A DNA stretch of 40,116 nucleotides, from NCBI GenBank assembly GCA_002377585.1, contig DFQC01000011.1, forward strand, positions 1 to 40,116. The letters are read 5' to 3'. Shown piece by piece: positions 8,222 through 15,794 of the stretch. The notes beneath the pieces are model-generated. The model worked only from the letters and a program-made list of their open reading frames with translations. It did no database searches and was not told the origin of the DNA. Source of the DNA: Anaerolineales bacterium UBA3499. Its GTDB lineage: Bacteria > Chloroflexota > Anaerolineae > Anaerolineales > UBA11657. A program made the translations under genes and the position numbers. The stretch's first letter is position 1; each line of letters opens with the position of its first letter.

Positions 8222-8923
8222 CTAAAATTCCGGCCAGATAACACTCGTGGAGTCGCTATCATCGTCACTATCGCCGTCGACATCTGCATCCACATCACCC
8301 TCAACATCCATGTCTACATCTACGCCAACTTCCATTTCAGGGGCATCGTCCCAATCAGCATCCTCGTCACTTTCTTCAGCAAATACCAGATCTGCTGGTA
8401 TTTCCATCCCATACAATGCACTATTCGGGTCCATTGTGGCAGCGAGCGCTTCGTCATATGTCATGTTTGTGTCAAAAGGATGTCCCACAGCATCATGACT
8501 ACTCACTTCAACCTTAGGGTCTTTTAGCCAACTAGGGTCATCACCAGCTCCCAATTCTTCTTTAGTCCCTTGCCCTTCAATCGGAGTCTCGTCCCTACCA
8601 ATACCATGTTCAGCCTTGGTACCGCGATCATCGCTCTCACCCTCGTCCCTGCCAATACCATGCTCATCTTTAGTGCCACGATCTTGTCCTTCTGCTTCTT
8701 CTCTACCAATACCGTGTTCTGCTTTGGTACCACGACCCTGTCCCTCTGCCTCTTCTCTACCAATACCGTGTTCGGCTTTGGTACCACGATCCTGTCCCTC
8801 TGCCTCTTCTCTACCGATACCATGTTCGGCTTTAGTACCACGATCCTGTCCCTCTGCCTCTTCTCTACCAATACCGTGCTCAGCTTTAGTACCACGATCC
8901 ATATCAGCTTTACTGTCAGCCAT
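8222..8923 (-). CDS. Tandem-repeat protein with acidic Asp-rich tail, function unknown
   Basis: A 233-residue hydrophilic protein with no signal peptide or membrane segment. Residues 9-116 are six 18-residue units with consensus DRGTKAEHGIGREEAEGQ; units 1-4 are almost identical, and 5 and 6 diverge. A worn seventh unit occupies about 117-129. A short linker follows, then an extremely acidic C-terminus (about 187-227) with alternating Asp and Val and DxDxDG-like spacing (VDADVDGDSDD) that could bind calcium or other cations. It ends in a hydrophobic IWPEF. The start is the ATG at 8923 with AAGGAGG six bases away, not the TTG at 8941. I know no family for the repeat. It lies 77 bases upstream of the cupin operon on the same strand. 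Confidence 0.85.
   Translation of the reverse strand: MADSKADMDRGTKAEHGIGREEAEGQDRGTKAEHGIGREEAEGQDRGTKAEHGIGREEAEGQGRGTKAEHGIGREEAEGQDRGTKDEHGIGRDEGESDDRGTKAEHGIGRDETPIEGQGTKEELGAGDDPSWLKDPKVEVSSHDAVGHPFDTNMTYDEALAATMDPNSALYGMEIPADLVFAEESDEDADWDDAPEMEVGVDVDMDVEGDVDADVDGDSDDDSDSTSVIWPEF
8537..8899 (-). repeat. 54-bp in-frame tandem repeat array (six units plus one degenerate)
   Basis: Six contiguous 54-base units (8576-8899) and a degenerate partial unit (8537-8575). There are no spacers, so it is not a CRISPR array. The copies differ mostly at third codon positions, which indicates selection on the protein. The regular spacing makes the opposite strand look open in several frames. Confidence 0.92.
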
Positions 8924-8980
8924 AGTAAACCTCCTTATCAATCACGAAACTCTTCTTAACGCTCCTCGAAACTTGCCGAA

Positions 8981-9172
8981 CTATGTATCTTCTGTTTTTC
9001 TAACCCAACAATCCTTTGATCGATGCGTACTATCACAATAAGGCATAGTTTCTGAAAGTCCACATCGACAGAACGACCTTTTGCCATTTACTATTTCCTT
9101 AGTACCATCCTTGTGAATTAAAGTGTATTCACCAATAATCTTGAGTGAATGACTTATCCTTACTTCAACCAT
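8981..9172 (-). CDS. CDGSH-type iron-sulfur protein
   Basis: A 63-residue protein with a single CDGSH domain. The ligands FCRCGLS and PYCDSTH give Cys35, Cys37, Cys46 and His50, the 3Cys-1His set that holds a labile [2Fe-2S] cluster; the Gly of CDGSH is Ser here. The preceding beta segment (GTKEIVNGKR) is typical. I take the ATG at 9172, preceded by AGGAGG, rather than the upstream GTG at 9202. Such small proteins serve in redox or iron-sulfur handling. It is 57 bases upstream of the repeat-protein start on the same strand and may be co-transcribed with it. Confidence 0.88.
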   Translation of the reverse strand: MVEVRISHSLKIIGEYTLIHKDGTKEIVNGKRSFCRCGLSETMPYCDSTHRSKDCWVRKTEDT

Positions 9173-9344
9173 TCCAAACCTCCTGATCTCCTTTCTTGAC
9201 ACTTATGTATTATATTGCATAATCAGTTTGACCTTGCTGCTGGTACAATGCAAGTGTATATTACTAGACATCATATGCTACTGGTGCCACCCGTAATATT
9301 AGTAATAGTGGTGGCTTTATTATTTATAACCCAAAACTTTCCCT

Positions 9345-10217
9345 ATGGCACTATTACCACTACTGCTCGCGCTCATCTCAGCTGTACTCCATGTAGCCTG
9401 GAATATATTTGCGCGTAGCCAGCGTGACGCAATCTTTTTCTTACGACTCAATCTTATCTCCTCAGTACTGGGTTTGGTACCCGCACTGATACTCGAATAT
9501 CAAGGCTCAGCGATAATACCTTTAGTCTGGCCATATTTGATCTTAGCGGGCATTGGCCAAGCACTATATTATCTAGGTCTAACCAATGGTTATCTCAGCG
9601 GGGCTTTCACTGTAGTATATCCGCTTTCTCGAGCAATACCTGTACTGATAATAGCCCTAATAGATGTAACTCGCAATCAATCTCCATCACCTATGGGATG
9701 GACAGGATTGATCCTCATAGTAATTGGATGCATGCTAGCCCCCTTGACATCTGTGCGCAATTTTTCGATTAACATGTATTGGAACAAAACTACAATATGG
9801 GTCGCTGTAGCAGCACTAGGCACCATCACGTATACCGCTGCTGATAGTGCTGCAGCACGATTAATCCACACTGGTTTGGAAAGTGCTACTCGCTACCACA
9901 TAATCTCTTTATTCTTCGGACTAATAGCATACTGGTTCACATTAAACATATGCAATACATCAGTACAGCTTAGAGCAACTGGTAAAGAATGGGGGTCAGC
10001 AGTGGCAGCCACCTTAGCTATGTTTGTTTCTTATACGCTTGTACTATGGGCATACCAACTTAGTCCACAAAGCAGCTATATTGTAGGCGTTAGGCAGGTA
10101 AGCATTGTCCTTGGTGTAATCGCAGCAATAGCTATATTTCGCGAACCAGCAGCCCGAATCCGACTATTAGCGGCAACTATCATCACAGCTGGAGCTATTT
10201 GTATCAGTCTAGCGTGA
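9345..10217 (+). CDS. Full-length EamA/DMT-family transporter
   Basis: A 290-residue integral membrane protein with about ten hydrophobic helices arranged as two EamA repeats, the usual size for DMT exporters of amino acids or other metabolites. The first repeat contains LHVAWNIFAR and YPLSRAIPVL; the second ends with IAIFREPAARIRLL, the characteristic Arg-Glu-Pro loop before the last helix. There is no clear Shine-Dalgarno sequence before the ATG, so the start is inferred from the first helix. It is distinct from the four short single-domain DMT proteins in this window. Substrate unknown. Confidence 0.87.
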   Translation: MALLPLLLALISAVLHVAWNIFARSQRDAIFFLRLNLISSVLGLVPALILEYQGSAIIPLVWPYLILAGIGQALYYLGLTNGYLSGAFTVVYPLSRAIPVLIIALIDVTRNQSPSPMGWTGLILIVIGCMLAPLTSVRNFSINMYWNKTTIWVAVAALGTITYTAADSAAARLIHTGLESATRYHIISLFFGLIAYWFTLNICNTSVQLRATGKEWGSAVAATLAMFVSYTLVLWAYQLSPQSSYIVGVRQVSIVLGVIAAIAIFREPAARIRLLAATIITAGAICISLA

Positions 10218-10258
10218 AAAAAGTCTAATCCTACAGTGTATTCTTATCTTTTAAACCA

Positions 10259-10289
10259 AGAAAGCCACCAAATATATTAGTGGCTTTCT
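10259..10289. terminator. Stem-loop between convergent genes
   Basis: A 10-bp perfect stem (AGAAAGCCAC at 10259-10268 with GTGGCTTTCT at 10280-10289) and an 11-base AT-rich loop between convergent genes. T-runs are short on both sides, so it is probably a modest bidirectional terminator. Confidence 0.6.
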
Positions 10290-10317
10290 ATTACTATCAA
10301 TTTACAAGTAATAGTAA

Positions 10318-10962
10318 CTACTCTCCAGCAAGCATGCCTCTGCCTAAGCTAATCGCATAGATCGTATGAACCAGATAAGTAATACCCACAATCTGGGTCA
10401 TAGTACCTCCTAAACCACTATTCACAAATCCAATTGTTGAAGCTGCTAAAGCCAACACCGCAACCCAAATTGCAACAGTATTGAATGTACCTGTATATTC
10501 ATCACGAGATCCCATAGCGCTAAACGTGATCACAAATGACAGTGTGAACAATATGCCGGAGATACTGAAAATCGCCCACTGCGCATATATTGCATCAATT
10601 CCCATGTCTGGATTATTTACCAATATGATAGGGAATCCATTAGCGTACGTATAACCAGCCCAAGCAATCAACATCATTGGTTTAGCATACCGCGCCAACG
10701 CATCACCATTACCACCATCACGCATTCCATCCAATATATAGAATACACCGTAAACCAACATAAAAAGTGCGATCGGAATAATCAACGAAGTGATAACAGT
10801 TAGCGATCCGCCAGCCACCCATGCATCCTTATTAGCCACCGCATCACTCGAATCAACACCAGCCAAAATCACCAATTGCTGGGCAAAATAGCAAATTAAT
10901 GTAATTACTGGGCCCCACATAATTGACAAGCCAGCCATCCTTTTAACAGACATATTTCCCAT
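10318..10962 (-). CDS. Six-helix integral membrane protein, unknown
   Basis: A 214-residue membrane protein with six predicted helices at about 12-35, 52-77, 91-114, 125-150, 161-180 and 187-210. There are few charged residues inside the membrane and no motif that I can assign. AAGGAGGGAG precedes the ATG, a strong ribosome site. It is followed across a stem-loop by a convergent DMT gene and has an ABM-like gene 71 bases upstream on the same strand. I do not recognise the family. Confidence 0.75.
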   Translation of the reverse strand: MGNMSVKRMAGLSIMWGPVITLICYFAQQLVILAGVDSSDAVANKDAWVAGGSLTVITSLIIPIALFMLVYGVFYILDGMRDGGNGDALARYAKPMMLIAWAGYTYANGFPIILVNNPDMGIDAIYAQWAIFSISGILFTLSFVITFSAMGSRDEYTGTFNTVAIWVAVLALAASTIGFVNSGLGGTMTQIVGITYLVHTIYAISLGRGMLAGE

Positions 10963-11033
10963 AAAAACTCCCTCCTTATAGACGATAAAAACCGTTTACA
11001 TTTATACCGAACACTTATATTCTATTTCGAATA

Positions 11034-11306
11034 TTAACTAACATCATTAACAGGCGTAGCCTGATTATCTATCAAACCTGCATCGTCCATGATGCCAGCT
11101 TCCTCAATGTGTTTCATATACGCTTGTACACGTGCCATGTCCTCTACCTCAAAAATACCGATAACTTTATTGGGTTCTGCCTTATTTTGATATAAGGCTT
11201 TTTGCACGATGCCATACTCAAGTCGTGCATCTTTCTGAGAGTCAAAAATAGCTCTCCATCGATCGTAGTCTTCCACAGTATTGTTTATAACCATTATTGT
11301 ACTCAT
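11034..11306 (-). CDS. Small dimeric alpha-beta barrel (ABM-like) protein
   Basis: A 90-residue protein with the pattern of the ferredoxin-like dimeric alpha-beta barrel: strand (IMVINNTVED), helix with YDRWRAIFDSQ, a middle strand, VIGIFEVED, then a helix ending YMKHIEEAG. This is the form of antibiotic-biosynthesis-monooxygenase-like and related stress-responsive proteins. Nothing shows a catalytic site. ATAGGAGGTCGCA precedes the ATG. It is divergent from the M23-like lipoprotein gene and upstream of the six-TM gene. Confidence 0.7.
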   Translation of the reverse strand: MSTIMVINNTVEDYDRWRAIFDSQKDARLEYGIVQKALYQNKAEPNKVIGIFEVEDMARVQAYMKHIEEAGIMDDAGLIDNQATPVNDVS

Positions 11307-11362
11307 TGCGACCTCCTATATGTATGTTCTGCAATTATTATAGTTGAAATCGATATGCTGAT

Positions 11363-11391
11363 TTGATTATTTACACTAACTTTATTATAAT
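11363..11391 (+). promoter_or_regulatory. Sigma-70-type promoter
   Basis: TTGATT (11363-11368), 17-base spacer and perfect TATAAT (11386-11391). The predicted start point is near 11398, which excludes earlier in-frame starts and supports the ATG at 11432 for the downstream lipoprotein. Confidence 0.55.
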
Positions 11392-11431
11392 GTCACGTTT
11401 CATTTTTACGACGGCTCACAAAGAGGCACAA

Positions 11432-12982
11432 ATGCGAACTATCATAACCACTCTACTAATAACCACATTGTTATCAGCTTGCGAACAAATTCCAAGCCTG
11501 GCTACATCAGCGGATGAAGCCAACATAATTACCACAAATACACTTGCTACTACTGACGAAATCCGAGAAGCAAGCACATCCATACCCACATTGACAGAAG
11601 CAGTATCTACCGTCGAAACAATCGCCTCGCCATCAATAAATACACCAATACCCAATACTCAACCAACAAACCCGCCGACCACCTCTACAGCAACTGCCGA
11701 TCCATTACCATCCAATGAACCTGAAATTAAATCAGCAACTCTTGATACGAATACTGCATCGAAAACAATTGAAAAAGCATTACAAGAAATGATCTCGGGT
11801 TCTATAGACTTGCCTGACGTAAGTTATTTTGCAAAAAATAAATCTGATCGTTTCTTAGTCGATTTCGACGACATAATCGCTGGCCATCCACATGTAGGCC
11901 AACGTAGTCCAAAGCCACACAATGATGCCCAAGTATATTTCTCAAATTCAGATGAGCGTTGGCTCAATGCATCTCAGCCATCAGATTACCCGCCCATATA
12001 TGCAGTAGCTGATGGCATCATTCAACTATCTGACCCACCAAATTATCCCTACTTTAATGTGATAGATCACACGAATTACAATCCGCCCTGGTGGCATGTT
12101 GGCTACACAATTGCTATTAGAGTTGCCACCCATGAAGGCTACAATGTAAATTTTCTATACAGTATGGAACCTTACGTAATCTTACACAACAAACCTAAAA
12201 ACTTTTTTGAGGACTTTATCCTAGTTGAAGATAATCAACTGGTAAAAAAAGGTGACATAATCGGATACATGTACGTATCACCATTTGCTGACCGCCTCCA
12301 CGGACCAAATTCACCGCATATAGCTTTCTCACTAATGAGGGATCAGGCCGGACCATGGGATGTTTACGCACCCGCAATATTCACTGAAGAAATAGTTACT
12401 CAATTTTCTGATTTATACAGAAATCCTTCGGAAGGCTGGAATAGTCCCAGCTACGGTCATGATTGGAATCGAGGACGAGGAGTTCCAACCAGTATGGGTT
12501 GGATGATAAGCTCATCCGAGAACCCATTTGGCGACTACCCTCTTGATGTCTTGCTTTATGATGGCATCCGCGATAAGGACCTCAGCGGTACCGCCTATCT
12601 AGACAGTGCTTCACTTGGTTTTGACGAAGCAGATGTTATATACAGCACCGAGGGTAATGGCAGCACTACTACTGAGGTGATTTCTTTAGATACTAACTGG
12701 CGCGCAATTGTCGCAAGCATAGGCGGCCCAGCTAGTTTCAATATAGTATTCCATGAACAAAATGGTCAAAGGAAGTCCCAAATGTTCACGGTAAGTCCAG
12801 AACAAAATTTTTCAATGTCCGCTACTCCGCAAATGTCGCCAGGGTCAGTAGCATTTGAAATATCAGACACTGAAAACTGGGGTTGGGCAATTGCTATCGC
12901 ATCAGCAGATGCTCCTATCAACATTCCAGGACAAAATATTCCGGACGGGATTTGCCCGCCAGGATGCCCTCCATTACCTTAA
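11432..12982 (+). CDS. Lipoprotein with degenerate M23 (LytM-like) domain
   Basis: A 516-residue lipoprotein. The signal ends in LLSAC with the lipidated Cys at 17. A Ser/Thr/Pro-rich stalk follows (about 20-100). The middle domain has M23/LytM features: PPIYAVADGIIQ (187-198), VKKGDIIGYMYV (271-282) and NSPHIAFSLM (293-302). The metal ligands look degraded: the usual HxH near the end is H-I-A (His296, Ala298), and the first His/Asp pair is uncertain (His152 or His154). So it is probably a non-catalytic wall-binding or regulatory protein. The C-terminal ~200 residues are a beta-rich domain that I cannot name. AGAGG precedes the chosen ATG. Confidence 0.8.
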   Translation: MRTIITTLLITTLLSACEQIPSLATSADEANIITTNTLATTDEIREASTSIPTLTEAVSTVETIASPSINTPIPNTQPTNPPTTSTATADPLPSNEPEIKSATLDTNTASKTIEKALQEMISGSIDLPDVSYFAKNKSDRFLVDFDDIIAGHPHVGQRSPKPHNDAQVYFSNSDERWLNASQPSDYPPIYAVADGIIQLSDPPNYPYFNVIDHTNYNPPWWHVGYTIAIRVATHEGYNVNFLYSMEPYVILHNKPKNFFEDFILVEDNQLVKKGDIIGYMYVSPFADRLHGPNSPHIAFSLMRDQAGPWDVYAPAIFTEEIVTQFSDLYRNPSEGWNSPSYGHDWNRGRGVPTSMGWMISSSENPFGDYPLDVLLYDGIRDKDLSGTAYLDSASLGFDEADVIYSTEGNGSTTTEVISLDTNWRAIVASIGGPASFNIVFHEQNGQRKSQMFTVSPEQNFSMSATPQMSPGSVAFEISDTENWGWAIAIASADAPINIPGQNIPDGICPPGCPPLP

Positions 12983-13002
12983 TTATTCCATTTCCTATCT
13001 GC

Positions 13003-14046
13003 TCAAAACCTATCTATAACAGTCAGCCCAACCGACTTAAATTCGGACATCGCGGGTAAATACGAAGGTACCTCATCAAGACTTATTGTTTCTCCCACTA
13101 GTTGTTGCGGATTAACCAATCCCTCCTGCACCATCTTTAACATACTCGGATACCGATGCGCTTGCATACCATGACTTCCAACTATCTGGAGCTCTTTGGA
13201 AATCACAGTATCCATAGTCATCATCTGCCTACTTTCATCACCAGTTAGCAACCCGATTTGGATATGCTTACCGCCTTTACGCAGACAAGCAATAGAATTT
13301 TGACATGTAATTGTGCTACCCAGAGCATCAATTGAGACATGTGGCCCTCCATCACTGATTTGCTGTATACCCTGAACCACATCTTTATACTCTAACGCAT
13401 GAATAACGCTGTGCGCCCCAACATCTTTCGCAAGTTCAAGTTTAGCTTTAGCAATATCAACCGCTATCACCCGTGCACCAAGTGCAGAAGCAATCATTAC
13501 AGCCGACAGCCCAACTCCTCCACAACCATGTACTGCTACCCATTGACCAGGGATCACATCGGCCTGGTCAACCACTGCTCTAAATGAAGTAGTGAAACGA
13601 CACCCCAGACTAGCTGCAGCAACGAATCCCACATCTTCTGGAAGCGGCACAATATTGATGTTTGCGCGTCCAATTGCTACAAATTCAGCAAAAGAACCCC
13701 AGTGAGTAAATCCCGGTTGAAACTGGTCGTCGCAAATCTGTTGATTCCCGTTCGCGCATTGCGGACATATACCACAGGCACATACGAAAGGTACAGTTAC
13801 GCGGTCTCCCTGGCGTACGTTAAGAACCTGGTCACCAACATCGACAACGACACCTGCCAACTCATGTCCAGGCACATGAGGGAATTGTTGGATGTCCTTG
13901 TCATGGCCCATCCAACCATGCCAATCACTAAGACAGAGTCCACTAGATTTAACTTCAATCACTACCCCATCTGAAGCAGGAGTTGGATCAGATACATTTT
14001 CGACTGTAAGGGGTTCACAAAACCCGTGGTAGAGGACAGCTCTCAT
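13003..14046 (-). CDS. Zinc-dependent medium-chain alcohol dehydrogenase
   Basis: A 347-residue zinc MDR enzyme that oxidises an alcohol with NAD(P). Catalytic zinc positions are Cys38 and the HE pair His61-Glu62 in PGHELAG. The structural zinc site is intact (Cys91, Cys94, Cys97, Cys105 in the CGICPQC...C pattern). The cofactor loop GCGGVGLSAV follows in the middle. Asp at the end of VIAVDIAKAK suggests NAD(H). The ATG lies four bases after the stop of the small exported protein gene and has no obvious ribosome site, implying coupled translation. The natural alcohol is unknown. Confidence 0.9.
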   Translation of the reverse strand: MRAVLYHGFCEPLTVENVSDPTPASDGVVIEVKSSGLCLSDWHGWMGHDKDIQQFPHVPGHELAGVVVDVGDQVLNVRQGDRVTVPFVCACGICPQCANGNQQICDDQFQPGFTHWGSFAEFVAIGRANINIVPLPEDVGFVAAASLGCRFTTSFRAVVDQADVIPGQWVAVHGCGGVGLSAVMIASALGARVIAVDIAKAKLELAKDVGAHSVIHALEYKDVVQGIQQISDGGPHVSIDALGSTITCQNSIACLRKGGKHIQIGLLTGDESRQMMTMDTVISKELQIVGSHGMQAHRYPSMLKMVQEGLVNPQQLVGETISLDEVPSYLPAMSEFKSVGLTVIDRF

Positions 14047-14050
14047 TTAG

Positions 14051-14425
14051 TCAAGGGATGCTCTTGCGGCTATAATTTGCCTTCCTGTCCTTCCAGGATT
14101 CATCTTTCATACTGTATATTTTCTCCAATTTCTCATCAGCTTGCTCCCGAGTTATCTTTCCAGCTTCGACAGCAGCTTGTAGTTGTTTACTCAATGAATC
14201 GATATCCCAGTATTTCCCTCGATTAGACTTCCTGCTGGACATTAGCTCCATCTTTTGCTGATATTGCTCTTGAGTGATATATCCTTCCTCAACAGCATTG
14301 TTCAGTTTTTCCCGCAGCAAATCGGCGTCCCTACCATATGTTTCATAAGTAGCTGCAACACTAATTGCCAATAGGCCACATGTAGTCAATCCAATAGCAA
14401 CACGCATTAATATTTTTTTATACAT
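14051..14425 (-). CDS. Small exported protein with two helical-hairpin repeats
   Basis: A 124-residue protein with an N-terminal signal or anchor (LMRVAIGLTTCGLLAIS). The mature part has two copies of a helical motif: LNNAVEEGYITQEQYQQKME and LQAAVEAGKITREQADEKLE, like the short hairpins of SHOCT-type proteins. The rest is charged and ends with a basic segment. I prefer the ATG at 14425 over the TTG at 14440, although the ribosome site is weak. It lies immediately upstream of the alcohol dehydrogenase gene. Function unknown; possibly an assembly or binding module. Confidence 0.68.
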   Translation of the reverse strand: MYKKILMRVAIGLTTCGLLAISVAATYETYGRDADLLREKLNNAVEEGYITQEQYQQKMELMSSRKSNRGKYWDIDSLSKQLQAAVEAGKITREQADEKLEKIYSMKDESWKDRKANYSRKSIP

Positions 14426-14664
14426 GAGTTTTATTCTCAATCATATATCTTTACATATGCCATGATACGGTAGTCAACTATACGGTTTTTTGAGAAATAC
14501 CTATCATCAACTGTATTATACTAACTTTCAAATAAACTTATTTGACAAATACTTGGCCCGCATAAAGTAAGTACATATTTATTCGCGAGCAAATATGCCT
14601 AACACTTTGGCAATAACCTATATAATACTGATTATTACTAATATACAATTCTAATCACCAATAA

Positions 14665-15123
14665 ATGTTAATTGGCATATCTCCAGTAGTTGGACCAGAG
14701 CTTTTATCTGTTTTGTACCGTATGGGTCATGGCGACGAAATATTACTAGCTGATGCATTTTTCCCGGGGGACACTTATGCCCAACGGTTAATCAGATGCG
14801 ATGGAATTTCGATCAATGACCTTTTGAAGGGCATCCTACCTCTCATCAGTCTCGACACTTATGTGGATACTCCAATTACAATGATGGCAGCTGCGGGCAC
14901 TGACCACTTAGAGCCTAGCATAGAACAATCCTACCAACAAACGATTCGCGACTTCTGGCCTGACACATCACCAGCGAATCATATCGAGCGTTATGAATTC
15001 TATGAACGAGCTAAAAATGCCTTTGCTATAGTAATGACAGGCGAAATGGCTAAATACGCCAATATTATCTTACGAAAGGGAGTCCCAGACCCTAAAACAA
15101 TCAAGCCCAATCGCAGTTCTTAA
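14665..15123 (+). CDS. fucU: RbsD/FucU-family sugar mutarotase
   Basis: A 152-residue protein matching FucU along its whole length: ISPVVGPELL, the catalytic His region MGHGDEILLADAFFP (His22), RCDGI, DLLKGILPLI, and the C-terminal FYERAKNAFAIVMTGE and KYANIILRKG. FucU interconverts anomers of L-fucose and similar sugars in the cytoplasm. Typical length is 140-150. TATAAT at 14621-14626 gives a short leader, but there is no good -35 and no Shine-Dalgarno sequence. It is convergent with the SIS/ABC/PfkB/amidohydrolase block and may serve the same sugar pathway (inference). Confidence 0.9.
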   Translation: MLIGISPVVGPELLSVLYRMGHGDEILLADAFFPGDTYAQRLIRCDGISINDLLKGILPLISLDTYVDTPITMMAAAGTDHLEPSIEQSYQQTIRDFWPDTSPANHIERYEFYERAKNAFAIVMTGEMAKYANIILRKGVPDPKTIKPNRSS

Positions 15124-15144
15124 CACCAAAATTATTGACAAACT

Positions 15145-15351
15145 CTACCCTTCATTTAGTTGTGCCATATCACAAAACTCGTCTGGATTGATATTTCCAT
15201 GCTCAGTAATATAAGAAGTAACTAGAGCGCCAGGTATCAACTCAATTGCAGGATAGCAGGTAACAACTCTCTCCTTGTTAAATTCCCAATTATTATTCAA
15301 CAAATCCACTAAATCCTTTTGAACGCTACCATAATCAAGGTTTTCATCCAT
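15145..15351 (-). CDS. Small hypothetical protein
   Basis: A 68-residue acidic protein that I cannot assign. It has a Cys in VVTCYPAIEL and another near the C-terminus. No signal or membrane segment is evident. There is no clear ribosome site before the ATG. It is downstream of the Rieske gene on the same strand with 42 bases between, so it may be the last gene of that unit. Moderate confidence that it is real. Confidence 0.45.
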   Translation of the reverse strand: MDENLDYGSVQKDLVDLLNNNWEFNKERVVTCYPAIELIPGALVTSYITEHGNINPDEFCDMAQLNEG

Positions 15352-15393
15352 ATCATTAGAAGCTTTTAATGTCTCAGAAAATCACCTATACGT

Positions 15394-15765
15394 TTAGAGA
15401 ATCACTGTCACCCAATCATCCTCAACAATAACATCATACGTACGTAACTTCATCCCATAACCAAATGCTTTTCCAGTTCTAAGATCAAATTCCATTGCAT
15501 GGCCAGGACACACAAGAACCTCACCATCATGGGCCCACTCTTTTTCCCAATTTGTGTGTTCATTGCAAACTACAGTACCCTGCAATCTACCTCGACTAAG
15601 TGGTGCTGATTGATGGGGACAGATCCCAAAAATAGCAAAATATTCGCCTTTTACATTGAAAACTGCGATACTAATTTTGCCAACTTTGATTTCTACGCGT
15701 TCCCCTGGTGGAAACTCGTCAACAGGTGCAACAGCGACTTTTCTTTTTGCTTTATTCATTTTCAT
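15394..15765 (-). CDS. Rieske [2Fe-2S] domain protein
   Basis: A 123-residue single Rieske-domain protein. The cluster ligands are ICPHQSAPLSRG (Cys49, His51) and VCPGHAMEFD (Cys86, His89). The gap between the two motifs is wider than the usual ~16-18 residues because of an insert with NWEKEWAHDGE. No transmembrane anchor, so it resembles a soluble Rieske ferredoxin. It is 29 bases downstream of an amidohydrolase gene on the same strand. Rieske ferredoxins pass electrons to ring-hydroxylating oxygenases, but no oxygenase large subunit is present in this window. Confidence 0.88.
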   Translation of the reverse strand: MKMNKAKRKVAVAPVDEFPPGERVEIKVGKISIAVFNVKGEYFAIFGICPHQSAPLSRGRLQGTVVCNEHTNWEKEWAHDGEVLVCPGHAMEFDLRTGKAFGYGMKLRTYDVIVEDDWVTVIL

Positions 15766-15794
15766 TTGAAAATAACCTTACTAGACACCATTTT

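Noticed and set aside
8537..8899. Possible CRISPR-like array.
   Set aside because: Units are contiguous with no spacers and are in frame in a coding gene; no cas genes.
8524..9041. Long open frames on the plus strand and in a second minus frame across the 54-bp repeats.
   Set aside because: They exist because the 54-base period keeps all frames open. The minus frame with AAGGAGG and an acidic, repeat-plus-tail product is far better supported.
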